Below are positions 52,427 through 61,621 of a stretch of DNA of 64,000 bases, piece by piece. The stretch's first letter is position 1. Each line of letters begins with the position of its first letter. The stretch spans positions 496,001 to 560,000 of the forward strand of contig NZ_CP060201.1 in NCBI RefSeq assembly GCF_013407925.2, read 5' to 3'. The DNA comes from Pseudomonas protegens (GTDB taxonomy: Bacteria > Pseudomonadota > Gammaproteobacteria > Pseudomonadales > Pseudomonadaceae). Both the position numbers and the translations under genes were made by a program. A model generated the notes under the pieces. It was not told the origin of the DNA. It ran no database searches and saw nothing but the letters and a program-made list of their open reading frames with translations.

Positions 52427-53815
52427 TCATGAGCGTTTTTTTATTAAAACAAACGCTAAAATCAATTCAACAGGAGGGAAGACATGCACAGGAACAATAG
52501 GAAAAAAACTTTCCATCCATATTTTTTTAAAGTATTCGGTATCAATTTTTCCTTCACAAGGCCATGGCGGTGCAATACCGACTACATCTTTCGAAAAAGC
52601 CCCAGCCACTCGAAGAGCAACCTCTTCAACATCATGTATTTTGCGTACCTGTTCAAATACGTTGTTCTCATCAGGCCCTGCTTTAACACCTGTCACTTCA
52701 AAATTCACTAAGTCAGTAATCAGCTCGTCTACTGACGCTGACTTAACCAAATCAGCTGGTGAGTAGCCATGCGAACCGGTCAGAACACCAAAACACGGAA
52801 TTCCTTGCCCCATAACCTCAGCAAACGCCGTTCCCCCAACAATTGGAAAGCTGTCAACATATGCAGAGGCACATGCCATGAACTCTAAGTATTTTTTGTG
52901 CTCCAAACGCGCATGAACAGCAAAACGGCCTCGTTGAGAGTACATAATTGGCCACCACCACCAATCGCGCCAAAAACTGGGCCCCACTACTTCCACGCGG
53001 TAATTTGCTCTAAGACAAATTGCACGTACAAAATCAGGAAAAGACCAACCCATTACTGGCTTAAACTTGTATGCAGTACCTGCTGCGACTATAGATCCTT
53101 GTTGAAGACCTGAAGTAGAAGTTCTGAAACGACGCTTTGAAGGTAGCCCTAATGGAATTCCAGCAAAGACAGAGCGGTCCAAACACCCTCGAGCATCACG
53201 TAAGGCCCAACCAAAGTGGCTGATTTCCAGTACACGATCAGCCACACCATAACCATAAGAAAATACATGGTCAGCATGGTTGTAGAATAAAATCTTAGTG
53301 CCATTTCTTCGACTAGCTATCCCTGCCGCCACCACAGACTCAATATCATGAGGATGCAAGTACAAAATTATTGTTTCAAAACGAATAAATTCAGCAACTA
53401 ATGCTGAAATGCGATTCAAGCCAGGCCCCATCGAAGACATTACTGTGCAACCATGTCTCGCACGAGACAAACGCTCCTGCGCTAGTCCAGTTGCGGCATC
53501 CAGAACCAAAACGGCAGAGTCTTGTAATGCATTGCTAGTAATAAGTCGTTCAACTACTCGAGTGTGACCGCCCGTATCATAAGCCTTTGTTAAAACATGA
53601 CCATAGCAGCATCTATGAGAACCCTCAAAGATCGGGACTCTTGACTCTATTCGCTCAACAAGCTCACGCTCAAGCTCTACCAACTGATAGTAACCGGTCG
53701 AGTTTTTCCATAAAACCTCCCCAAGGAATCTTGAAAGGTGTATGACTCTATCTAGATTTTTTTCAGCAGCAATTTTTTTTAAGGAAACGCGAACAAAACG
53801 CTCTATTCCATTCAC
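52427..53815 (-). CDS. Putative GT-B glycosyltransferase
   Basis: A 462-residue protein of low-GC composition. It resembles GT4-type transferases only loosely: YDTGGHTRVVERL near residue 77 (acceptor side), KILFYNHADHVFSYG in the middle, and a C-terminal half with GSIVAAGTAYKFKPVMGWSF, EYLEFMACASAYVDSFPIVGGTAFAEVMGQGIPCFG, which looks like the nucleotide-sugar binding part. Start and stop overlap with neighbouring genes (ATGA with the GT61 gene), so it belongs to the polysaccharide operon. Donor and acceptor are unknown. Confidence 0.75.
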   Translation of the reverse strand: MNGIERFVRVSLKKIAAEKNLDRVIHLSRFLGEVLWKNSTGYYQLVELERELVERIESRVPIFEGSHRCCYGHVLTKAYDTGGHTRVVERLITSNALQDSAVLVLDAATGLAQERLSRARHGCTVMSSMGPGLNRISALVAEFIRFETIILYLHPHDIESVVAAGIASRRNGTKILFYNHADHVFSYGYGVADRVLEISHFGWALRDARGCLDRSVFAGIPLGLPSKRRFRTSTSGLQQGSIVAAGTAYKFKPVMGWSFPDFVRAICLRANYRVEVVGPSFWRDWWWWPIMYSQRGRFAVHARLEHKKYLEFMACASAYVDSFPIVGGTAFAEVMGQGIPCFGVLTGSHGYSPADLVKSASVDELITDLVNFEVTGVKAGPDENNVFEQVRKIHDVEEVALRVAGAFSKDVVGIAPPWPCEGKIDTEYFKKIWMESFFPIVPVHVFPPVELILAFVLIKKRS

Positions 53816-55191
53816 AATTGAACCGCCTCATCCTGCCCCTCGGACATTGCATCGTCATGCCCTTTTATTGCCAGCAGAACATCTTCGATCTCAATATAAA
53901 AATCACTATGAATTGAGCGGTAAGATGTTTTCTCAATCTCACCAAGCACATAGCAAACCTGATTACCACACGCGGATGCCATATTTTGCCAGTAGTAATA
54001 AGAGGTGTTACTAAGATGTGCTATCATTATAACCAATCGAGTTCCCGGATTACAAAAAACCAGATTGGCAAATGCGGCTCCCGTGGCCCCCACGACAATT
54101 GAAGCTGAAGAGAAAAGCTCAACCTGCTCACTGAATGATAGTTTTTCTGGCTCAACCACCTCAAAGCCCAGTGCAACCAGGGTAACTTCTATCTCTTGAG
54201 CATTGACAATATTTCGATAGCCTGAGTTCCTACGAATAAAAATCTTTCTATCCGCTGAAGGCTTTTCTGGGAGATTCAATGCTGAACGGATTGAGCTTCT
54301 CATAGAAATCAAAGCGGTAGGGCTGAACTGACCTTGAGAGTGCCCCTTCAACCCACTAGTTCGTGGACGGCGCTCATATGGAACATAGCCACAAACAGAA
54401 ACCACATGTAGTTTCCCCACCTGCACTTCATGCCCTTTTGTCAGTGGTATAATTTCTCTCCCCCCCCCTACAAGGAGATGGATAGCGGAAAGTAAATTGG
54501 CGTGCAAATTCGCATCGACAATCAAAGGCAGATGACTTGGTGCATTCTTAATAAAGATATATATACGAGGTAGAACTTCAGTCAAAAAATGCGCATAGTT
54601 TTGACTGACAGCATCTGTAAAAACCGCAGCCTCAGCCAGAGCTTCCAAACCATAATCATCGCCTAAATTTCTAAATACATAACTCGTCTTTTTAACCGGA
54701 CTGATCACCATCCTACCATGAGCTTCTTCGCTGGTATAATCTCGCAAAGTGCAAAATAAGTCATGACAAACCAAAGTACCTTGTCCAATCAAAAAATTAC
54801 TACCACCACGGACCAAGTGATCCTCAAGCTCCGCCAAATAAATAGATGGAAATATATATGACTCATGTGGCAAAACACACTCGAATGCCAAACGCCTTGG
54901 AAAGACTGAAGCAACTGGCACATTGACTCGTTCTTGAGCAACGACTTCAATAACTTTCTGCGCTGAACTTGAAAGACTTAATATTCGTAGCTTCAGAACT
55001 TTCGATGAAAAGCGGCTGAGCAACACCATCCAGACAGGGAACACAACCCCCCATCCAGCAATAATCAACCCTCTAACTACGGAAGAGCGCTTCAGAAACT
55101 TATAATAAATAAAACCTAAGAGAGTCCTATTAAGCAGAAAAGAACGGACGCCGTCCTTAACCTCAGCTTGCGCCCGCTCCTTCGAATGCAT
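53812..55191 (-). CDS. Family 61 glycosyltransferase (DUF563)
   Basis: A 459-residue protein. The GT61 pattern is clear: SQNYAHFLTEVLPRIYIF in the first half and IVVGATGAAFANLVFCNPGTRLV near the C-terminus, with KIFIRRNSGYRNIVN between. A hydrophobic stretch at about 35-62 may anchor it to the membrane. It is expected to transfer a sugar to the growing O-polysaccharide. It overlaps wzt by 1 base and the next gene by 4 bases. Confidence 0.85.
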   Translation of the reverse strand: MHSKERAQAEVKDGVRSFLLNRTLLGFIYYKFLKRSSVVRGLIIAGWGVVFPVWMVLLSRFSSKVLKLRILSLSSSAQKVIEVVAQERVNVPVASVFPRRLAFECVLPHESYIFPSIYLAELEDHLVRGGSNFLIGQGTLVCHDLFCTLRDYTSEEAHGRMVISPVKKTSYVFRNLGDDYGLEALAEAAVFTDAVSQNYAHFLTEVLPRIYIFIKNAPSHLPLIVDANLHANLLSAIHLLVGGGREIIPLTKGHEVQVGKLHVVSVCGYVPYERRPRTSGLKGHSQGQFSPTALISMRSSIRSALNLPEKPSADRKIFIRRNSGYRNIVNAQEIEVTLVALGFEVVEPEKLSFSEQVELFSSASIVVGATGAAFANLVFCNPGTRLVIMIAHLSNTSYYYWQNMASACGNQVCYVLGEIEKTSYRSIHSDFYIEIEDVLLAIKGHDDAMSEGQDEAVQL

Positions 55192-55934
55192 CAGTTAGCC
55201 TCACTCATCGCCAAGTAACGACTAATAACAGTCTCAGGATCACCATCATCCTTAACAACGCCATGGTCCATCCAAACAATACGAGTACATAGACTGCGTA
55301 ATATTTCAATGTCATGCGAAACCAAAATCATGACATCAGCCTGATGAACAACTTGTAGCATCCGCTCCTTGGCCTTTTTGATAAAGGCAGCATCCCCACC
55401 AGCAAACATTTCATCCAAGATAAGAATCTCAGGCTGAATTGCCGTCGCCAAGGAGAATGCCAAGCGAAGGTACATACCCGTCGAATAGTATTTGACCGGG
55501 GTATCAATAAATTCTTCAATCTCAGCGAATGCTATAATCTCAGGTTCAAGGCGTTTTAATTCTGCCTTGTTATACTTGAGAATCGCACCATTAAGATAAA
55601 TATTCTCACGCCCAGTAAATTCAGGATGAAATCCTGCACCGATTTCTAGCAGCGGAGCTACTCGCCCTTGAAGGCGGATCGTTCCTTCAACTGGCTCGTA
55701 TATACGACAAAGCGCTTTAAGGAGAGTGCTTTTTCCTGCTCCATTGTGCCCTACTATACCAACGCGCTCTCCTTTAGATATCTCCAAGGAAACATTATTT
55801 ACTGCACGATACTCCGAGTATGGTTCTTTTTGGTGCCCCTTAAAAAAACTTGAGACATAGTCCTTTAGCGAAGGGGAGCGATCTTTATAACGACGAAAAT
55901 CGATAGAGAGGTTTTCAATTTTAATACTAGACAT
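55191..55934 (-). CDS. wzt: Polysaccharide ABC exporter ATP-binding protein (Wzt-type)
   Basis: A 247-residue ATPase. Walker A is GIVGHNGAGKSTLL (about 60-73), the signature region YSTGMYLRLAFSLATAIQ, Walker B EILILDEMFAGGD, and the switch His in ILVSHDIEIL. The N-terminal SIDFRRYKDRSPSLKDYV is characteristic of polysaccharide exporters. It lacks the C-terminal carbohydrate-binding domain of longer Wzt proteins, so chain recognition must differ. It energises export of the lipid-linked polymer together with the permease 5 bases upstream. Confidence 0.92.
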   Translation of the reverse strand: MSSIKIENLSIDFRRYKDRSPSLKDYVSSFFKGHQKEPYSEYRAVNNVSLEISKGERVGIVGHNGAGKSTLLKALCRIYEPVEGTIRLQGRVAPLLEIGAGFHPEFTGRENIYLNGAILKYNKAELKRLEPEIIAFAEIEEFIDTPVKYYSTGMYLRLAFSLATAIQPEILILDEMFAGGDAAFIKKAKERMLQVVHQADVMILVSHDIEILRSLCTRIVWMDHGVVKDDGDPETVISRYLAMSEAN

Positions 55935-55939
55935 TTTCT

Positions 55940-56722
55940 TCAGAGCCTATAGACAATCTTTTTCTCATTCACCGACAGAACCAACAACCCTATGCCCAAC
56001 GATAGGATAGAGAAGGCAATGGCGGAAATGATGGTTGTTAAAGAAGGCATAACACCATACGCCAACGGCGATCTAAAAATATCAATATATGGCACCAATG
56101 GATTCAACTTCATGAGGTAGGCAATTGTTCCTCCAAGCATAGTTTTTTCATACATAACAGGAGTCAGGAAAAACATTGCCTGCAATATCACCGTAATAAT
56201 ATAGAGCAAATCACGAAAGAACACTGTCATAACAGACATGATCAGCCCGATACCCAAGGAGAACAGGAAAAGAAGTAAAAACGAAATCGGCAGCAACAAC
56301 AAAGCCGAAGTAACCTTTCCACCAAGAACAAGAATTATTATAAACAATGCAAAAAAAGAAAGAACCGTATCAATTGCCGCCCCCATAGAAACACTAAGCG
56401 GGAACAAAATTTTAGGCAAATAAATCTTCTTGATTAATCCTTCATTATTTATGAAAGCATGACAAGATTGAAACACCGTGGAGTTAAAGCTATTCCATGC
56501 AATCATCCCCGAAAACAAGAAGACAGAATACTCACGCAAAGGCATCTTGAATAATGACGAAAAAACGAATGCCGTTACTGACATCATTAACAGCGGATTG
56601 ACCAAGGTCCAGAAATAGCCAATCACTGTGCGACGATAACGCAAAATCAATTGCTGACGCACCAACTGCCATAGCACATAGCTATTGGCTCTGAGCTCAC
56701 TCCACCGCTCTGTTATTCCCAT
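55940..56722 (-). CDS. wzm: Polysaccharide ABC exporter permease (Wzm-type)
   Basis: A 260-residue permease of the ABC-2 type with six membrane helices. The N-terminal amphipathic segment WQLVRQQLILRYRRTVIGYFWTLVNPLLMM and the later PLREYSVFLFSGMIAWNSF are typical of O-antigen and teichoic acid exporters. It pairs with wzt to move undecaprenyl-linked O-polysaccharide across the inner membrane. The ATG at 56722 was chosen; a GTG directly before it is the alternative. It heads the minus-strand export block after a 321-base gap. Confidence 0.92.
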   Translation of the reverse strand: MGITERWSELRANSYVLWQLVRQQLILRYRRTVIGYFWTLVNPLLMMSVTAFVFSSLFKMPLREYSVFLFSGMIAWNSFNSTVFQSCHAFINNEGLIKKIYLPKILFPLSVSMGAAIDTVLSFFALFIIILVLGGKVTSALLLLPISFLLLFLFSLGIGLIMSVMTVFFRDLLYIITVILQAMFFLTPVMYEKTMLGGTIAYLMKLNPLVPYIDIFRSPLAYGVMPSLTTIISAIAFSILSLGIGLLVLSVNEKKIVYRL

Positions 56723-57043
56723 CACTATATCACTGCCTTCTTACTGACCATTGAACCACCCACCCTCAAAAAACAAGCTCTCAAGGCACACCTATCAACA
56801 CCAAAGTATTTACACCTAAAAACCATCACGATACTTTCTTTCCAAAAATACTGAAAAGATCAACCGAATCATCATACTCAAAAAATTCCGCCTGCAATAT
56901 TTAACAAACCAACATAAGCCCCTCCGACCAAGAAAGCTGTTCAGAAGGCCATGTGGGTGCATAGATTATCTCACACCTACATCTCTCTCTAACAGCAGGC
57001 CGAGATCTCTCAATCGACAAACCTGTACTATCAACACACCGCT
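56723..57043. other. Intergenic region upstream of wzm
   Basis: These 321 AT-rich bases lie between the fdtB stop and the wzm start, both on the minus strand. They should hold a promoter for the export block. No JUMPstart/ops GGCGGTAG motif, gene or terminator was recognised. Confidence 0.5.
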
Positions 57044-58156
57044 TCAGGAAGAAGCTGGAACGAAGGAATTGCAAGCCTCAATGACCGCTTTTGCTTCTAC
57101 ATCCGTCATGACAGGTCCAATCGGCAGACTCAACACCTCCTCATGAATACGCTCCGTAATGGGCAGATGTAAACCGCTCAATTCGGCATAAGCCTGCTGC
57201 TTATGAGGCGGTATCGGATAGTGAATCAATGTACTCACCCCGGCAGCCGCAAGATGCGCTTGCAGTGCAGCGCGATGATTACAACGTACAACATACAAAT
57301 GAAATACATGCTGCTCTTCGCACTCCCATTTTGGCAAGCGAATTGCTGAATTGCGGATCCCCTCTCGGTAAAGATTCGCTATATACCGACGACGCTCAGT
57401 CTGAACGTCCATGTAACGTAATTTTATCGAAAGCATTGCAGCCTGCATTTCGTCAAGGCGGCTATTCACACCTGGATAGAGATTTTTATATTTCTCATGA
57501 GAACCGTAGTTACGTAATGCGCGCAAAGTACTCGCAAGAGCATCGTCATTTGTTGTTACCGCTCCAGCATCCCCTAAAGCACCAAGGTTCTTGCCAGGAT
57601 AAAAGCTGAATCCTGAAGCATCTCCCCAACTGCCTGCACGCCGCCCGTCAACACGAGCTCCATGAGCTTGTGCTGAATCCTCTAGAACAAGTAAATTGTG
57701 CTTCTTAGCAATTGCCATAATGTTGGGCATATCTGCCATCTGGCCGTACAAATGCACAGGCAAAATAGCACGCGTACGGTGGGTTATTGCAGACTCAATC
57801 ATCGTAGCATCAAGATTGAATGTGGAATCGTCAGGCTCTACTAGTACCGGAACCAATCGATTTTCGGTGATAGCAAGCACACTGGCAATATAGGTATTTG
57901 CCGGAACAATCACCTCATCACCCTCTTTCAGGCGACCCAATAGCATCCAAGCACGCAAGGTTAGCACCAATGCATCTAATCCATTAGCCACACCGACACA
58001 GTGCCGCACACCGCACCAATCAGCGAACTTACTCTCGAAATCTGACAACTCATTACCGTTAATATACCAGCCAGAATCAATCACGCGTGCACAGGCCTCA
58101 ATCAACTCATCGCGAAACTCTGCATTAACTTCTTTCAGATCTAGAAAACTAATCAC
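57044..58156 (-). CDS. fdtB: dTDP-3-amino-3,6-dideoxyhexose transaminase (FdtB/QdtB-type)
   Basis: A 370-residue DegT/DnrJ/EryC1/StrS aminotransferase. The PLP-binding Lys189 is in [34 protein letters not shown] and YGSHEKYKN are further family blocks. The opening [31 protein letters not shown] is typical of FdtB/QdtB, which aminate dTDP-3-oxo-6-deoxyhexose. The start is GTG, closely preceded by GAGGGGGAG; the longer reading from 58201 has no ribosome site. It belongs with fdtA and the GNAT gene upstream. Whether the product has the galacto (Fuc3N) or gluco (Qui3N) form cannot be told. Confidence 0.88.
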   Translation of the reverse strand: MISFLDLKEVNAEFRDELIEACARVIDSGWYINGNELSDFESKFADWCGVRHCVGVANGLDALVLTLRAWMLLGRLKEGDEVIVPANTYIASVLAITENRLVPVLVEPDDSTFNLDATMIESAITHRTRAILPVHLYGQMADMPNIMAIAKKHNLLVLEDSAQAHGARVDGRRAGSWGDASGFSFYPGKNLGALGDAGAVTTNDDALASTLRALRNYGSHEKYKNLYPGVNSRLDEMQAAMLSIKLRYMDVQTERRRYIANLYREGIRNSAIRLPKWECEEQHVFHLYVVRCNHRAALQAHLAAAGVSTLIHYPIPPHKQQAYAELSGLHLPITERIHEEVLSLPIGPVMTDVEAKAVIEACNSFVPASS

Positions 58157-58342
58157 TACTCCCCCTCGGAACGAGCGCCTTTTCTCGTCCTCAATCATCA
58201 CATTGCCAAAAAAACACTAGCATCGAGCTTTGCCACCACGATACCATCACAGCATTTAAAAGATTAAAGTTAAAATCGGCAAACCGCGAAAATCCACCTA
58301 TCACTGCGATGACAAACACACATATGCCATTGAAGCTGTACG

Positions 58343-58873
58343 TTAGCAGCCGCCTATCTTATCACACATGGCAATCCGAGATCGCTCGACGCTAGCCTTG
58401 GTGATTTCGAAGTAATAGTTCTGCTCATCCTCTTTAACCACCACCGCCCCCATACGCTTATGGAACGCCACGACACCGGCATTAGCCTTCATTACATCAA
58501 AGTGCGACTTATCAAAACCCAAATGACTAAAACCTAAGTCATAAACCAATAATGTACTTTCAATTGCTGCATGCCGAGTTTTGTTTTCATTAAGAATCCA
58601 GCTCCCCCAACAAAACGAGTCCGGGCGAAGATCATAAATTCGTACAGTACCGCACGGCACACCATCAAGACGTTCAATTATGAAATAATACTGCAGCCCA
58701 GCGAGCTCATCTTCTTTATACTTTCGAATCCAACTCTTTTGCGCTTCAAGGTCAGCCGTCACCTCAGAAAGAAAGCGGTTATATCGCTGATCAAGACGCA
58801 ATGAGAGAATGAAGCCAGCATCTAATTCCTCAACCAGTCGCAACCGGATGCTTTTCAACTCCACTTTCATCAT
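58343..58873 (-). CDS. GNAT-family N-acetyltransferase, probable sugar acetyltransferase
   Basis: A 176-residue GNAT protein. The pattern SIRLRLVEELDAGFILSLRLD, IERLDGVPCGTVRIYDLR, and the acetyl-CoA-binding helix region FGWGSWIL / DKSHFDVMKANAGVVAFHKRMGAVVV fit RimJ/RimL-like acetyltransferases. It occupies the position of fdtC between fdtA and fdtB, so it most likely N-acetylates the dTDP-3-amino sugar (inference). Known QdtC enzymes have a left-handed beta-helix instead, so this would be an alternative solution. The start codon overlaps the fdtA stop; AGGAG is upstream. Confidence 0.82.
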   Translation of the reverse strand: MMKVELKSIRLRLVEELDAGFILSLRLDQRYNRFLSEVTADLEAQKSWIRKYKEDELAGLQYYFIIERLDGVPCGTVRIYDLRPDSFCWGSWILNENKTRHAAIESTLLVYDLGFSHLGFDKSHFDVMKANAGVVAFHKRMGAVVVKEDEQNYYFEITKASVERSRIAMCDKIGGC

Positions 58874-59268
58874 CTGCTCTCCTGAAGAAACTGTTCATAA
58901 TCGCGAATATAGTCAGACTCATCATAAAGCTCGCTCGCAAGCACTAATAGCACACAATCATCACTAAAATCGTGCATCTCTCTCCAGACCATACTCTCAA
59001 TCAATAAACCGCGCGTCGCGCAGCTCATTACAACCTCCTCACGTACCCTGCCATTATCCAAAACCATGCGACAGCTGCCAGCAACACACATTGCAACTTG
59101 ACGCAAATCACGATGAGCATGATATCCACGGCTAACACCAGGCTCAGTTTTGTAGATGTAATATACGCGCCGAATATCAAAAGGCACATTTCGCCCATGC
59201 TCCAAGGCTACTAAGCTTCCGCGATCATCGCCCAACACCTGAAACTCAATCCACTTGATCAGACTCAA
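58870..59268 (-). CDS. fdtA: dTDP-4-dehydro-6-deoxyglucose 3,4-ketoisomerase (FdtA/QdtA-type cupin)
   Basis: A 132-residue cupin. IKWIEFQVLGDDRGSLVALEHGRNVPFDIRRVYYIY and GYHAHRDLRQVAMCVAGSCRMVLDNG carry the FdtA/WxcM-like signature, including the catalytic His pair in YHAH. It shifts the keto group of dTDP-4-oxo-6-deoxyglucose from C4 to C3, ready for the aminotransferase. The start is TTG, 9 bases after AGGAG; no ATG is available in frame. The TTG overlaps the stop codon of the rmlA relic, as expected of an ancestral rmlA-fdtA operon. Confidence 0.88.
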   Translation of the reverse strand: MSLIKWIEFQVLGDDRGSLVALEHGRNVPFDIRRVYYIYKTEPGVSRGYHAHRDLRQVAMCVAGSCRMVLDNGRVREEVVMSCATRGLLIESMVWREMHDFSDDCVLLVLASELYDESDYIRDYEQFLQESR

Positions 59269-59462
59269 AAGGAGGTCTCCTCGATTAGCGACAACAGATA
59301 CTGACCACAACTACTTTTGCCAAGCAATACACCGACTTGACGAATGTCTTTTTCTAAATCCCGTATTTCATAAAAATTATTGTTTTCTATAAAAGCCACT
59401 TTTAACCCTTTTATGGATGCTCGAATGTCGCAACAAGTTGACCAGCCTCAAGCGAACCCTCA
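59265..59462 (-). pseudogene. Remnant of the 3' end of rmlA (glucose-1-phosphate thymidylyltransferase)
   Basis: Just upstream of fdtA the minus strand reads SLEAGQLVATFEHP then a stop, and in the next frame KGLKVAFIENNNFYEIRDL ... LGKSSCGQYLLSLIEETSF then TGA. This resembles the C-terminal 60-70 residues of RmlA (SLLEASQFV.T.EKRQGLKVAC.EEIA ... YGQYLL.L), broken by a frameshift and with the rest missing. Its stop overlaps the fdtA start. The functional thymidylyltransferase must be elsewhere in the genome. Identification is by recall of the family pattern on a short stretch. Confidence 0.65.
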
Positions 59463-60320
59463 CAAATGAATTCCTCGCCAATCAAAAGACATGCCGCTCA
59501 GCTCGCACAAGTCAGCAGAACAAGGTTCACGAGAGCATCGTCGCAGACTGAAATTGCCCCCTCTGCCCCTTAGGGGAGGGGGGGAGGTAGACAGCCATAC
59601 CGCACACGCAGCTGACGCATTGCGAGCATTTTCCCACAATTTTGATCCGCACGCGACGCGCGCCTTAGGCCTTGTTGCCTTTTCTGAACCACCTTACAAA
59701 AACCATCTCCGCCAGCGGACGCAGCACGCTACTAGAGACCGCCCCCCCCCCAGGAAAGCTGCGCGACAGGGCACATCAGCCATAACTAAAACCTTCTACA
59801 GCTCCCCCACCCACAAAACATCGTACCAACACACCAAAAAGGACTATCAGACACCTCCACGCAATCGCCAGCCTCCAGCTCAAAAACCATAGCGAGAACG
59901 ACCGACACGATACGCCGAAAGCATTTCTAGAGGACGAATTATAAAAACATGCCCCCCTCTCCCTAGACATCAGTCATTACTTTTGGGTTCGGCGCCATAC
60001 GACGGGGCAGCACCGACTGACAATCGACATGCCCAGGCTCAGCATCAAGCTAGATGAGCAGGCACTACATAGCTCTTCACTTGCTAGAAAGGGTATGGTG
60101 GTGGTAAAACACGCCATCATAAATTGGCCGCTTCCCCCCCGACACAAATACACAAAAGCAACTCTTTGGCGCGATTTAACCCAGAGATCGCAGCACGAAA
60201 AATCATTCAAGCCAAACGTTTTCATTGGCACATAGAATTTATAACCTGATTCATCATCACTGACGCTAAAGATCTAACCAGACCAGAATAAATCCTCACA
60301 CCTACAAAAGATAATACCTG
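59463..60320. other. 858-base region without a supported gene
   Basis: No frame on either strand has a ribosome site plus a recognisable product. The DNA contains unusual C/G homopolymer runs (for example C10 near 59740 and G8 near 59578) and low-complexity stretches, and looks like decayed sequence between two divergent polysaccharide blocks. Promoters for the plus-strand cassette should lie near 60240-60320. Confidence 0.55.
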
Positions 60321-61610
60321 ATGAAAAAGCCACTTAATGTATTAATATTTCCTGCTGGCATAGAGAATGGATTGGAAATTTTCAAAGCTCTCCAAGGGTG
60401 CAAAGAGGTCCGTCTTCATGGAGCATCAAGCCCAGAAGTCAATCAAGCATTCTATGTATTTGAGAAGCCAAATATTATTCGCGATGTAAGAACCGACGGC
60501 TGGCTTGATGACCTCAATAGAACAATTAGAGAAAACGATATTGATATTGTTTTCCCTGCAAACTCTACGGTTATAGATCACCTTTCTCCTCTTAGGGAAA
60601 AAATACTAGCACCCGTCTTGCTGCCCGAACGAGAAGTTATCGAACTGACTCGCTCTAAAAAATCCTCATTAGAGGCAATGAGAGGACTGATTCCGATACC
60701 AGACGTCTATAGCACACCGGAGAAGATTACATCTTTCCCTGCTTTTGCCAAGCCAGACATGGGTTATGGTTCTCAAGGCATTACTGTAGTCAAGAACTTG
60801 GAACAGGCAAAGTCTATAGACTTCGACAAGTTTATCGTCCAGCAGTACTTACCAGGCAAAGAATACTCTGTCGATTGTTTTTCAAACATGGACGGAAAAC
60901 TACTTTTTTCGGGAGCGCGCGAACGAAGCCGCATTCGCATGGGAACCTCCATGCACGCAGAGGTGGTGTCTCCTGATATAGAAAAAAATTTACGTAACTA
61001 TGCAGAGAAAATTCTAGAAAAAATAAAAATCACAGGCGCTTGGTTCTTCCAAGTCAAGGAAGATGACGATGGAATACTGAGGTTACTGGAAATCGATATT
61101 CGTATCGCAGGCACTATGTGCTTCAACCGTGGCCGCGGCATTAATTTTCCATTGCTCTCCGTACTTCAATTCCATGGCATGTCGATCAGTACTCTAGTAA
61201 ATGACATGAGTCTTTCTCTCGATCGATGCCTAAAGAACCGCTATCGTCATGACTACCAATATGACTCGATATATGTAGACCTTGATGACACGCTCGTAAT
61301 TCATGATCACCTGAACACAGAACTCATTCAGTTTTTATATCAGTGCATCAACAAGAACAAGAAGATAGTTTTAATAAGCAAACATTTAGGTGCCGACATT
61401 AATGCATACTTAAAAAAGTGGAGGATTTCTGAGATTTTTGACGAAATAATCTGGCTAAAAGAAAGCGACTCTAAAGCAAATTACATTCCTCACCAGAAAG
61501 CAATTTTCATCGAGGATAGTTTTTCGCAACGGTTTGAAGTAAGTAAAAAATGCGGAATCCCAACATTCGACCCTTCGATGGTCGAGGTTTTGTTAGACGA
61601 TAGAATTTGA
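60321..61610 (+). CDS. ATP-grasp ligase fused to a HAD-like domain
   Basis: A 429-residue two-domain protein. Residues about 1-300 form an ATP-grasp enzyme of the CarB-like/PylC type: NVLIFPAGIENGLEIFKAL at the N-terminus, FPAFAKPDMGYGSQGITVVK for the ATP-binding loop, IVQQYLPGKEYSVDCF, and LLEIDIRIAGTMCFNRGRG for the metal ligands. From about 312 a HAD-type domain begins with Asp320 in YVDLDDTLVIHD and ends IFIEDSFSQRFEV. ATP-grasp enzymes join a carboxylate to an amine or thiol; HAD domains are usually phosphatases. It starts the plus-strand cassette and may modify a sugar or sugar substituent (inference). Confidence 0.82.
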   Translation: MKKPLNVLIFPAGIENGLEIFKALQGCKEVRLHGASSPEVNQAFYVFEKPNIIRDVRTDGWLDDLNRTIRENDIDIVFPANSTVIDHLSPLREKILAPVLLPEREVIELTRSKKSSLEAMRGLIPIPDVYSTPEKITSFPAFAKPDMGYGSQGITVVKNLEQAKSIDFDKFIVQQYLPGKEYSVDCFSNMDGKLLFSGARERSRIRMGTSMHAEVVSPDIEKNLRNYAEKILEKIKITGAWFFQVKEDDDGILRLLEIDIRIAGTMCFNRGRGINFPLLSVLQFHGMSISTLVNDMSLSLDRCLKNRYRHDYQYDSIYVDLDDTLVIHDHLNTELIQFLYQCINKNKKIVLISKHLGADINAYLKKWRISEIFDEIIWLKESDSKANYIPHQKAIFIEDSFSQRFEVSKKCGIPTFDPSMVEVLLDDRI

Positions 61611-61621
61611 GCAGGTTCAAT

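Noticed and set aside
59491..59892. 133-codon plus-strand frame between the two polysaccharide blocks
   Set aside because: Pro/His/Lys-rich composition, no ribosome site, homopolymer tracts inside, no recognisable family.
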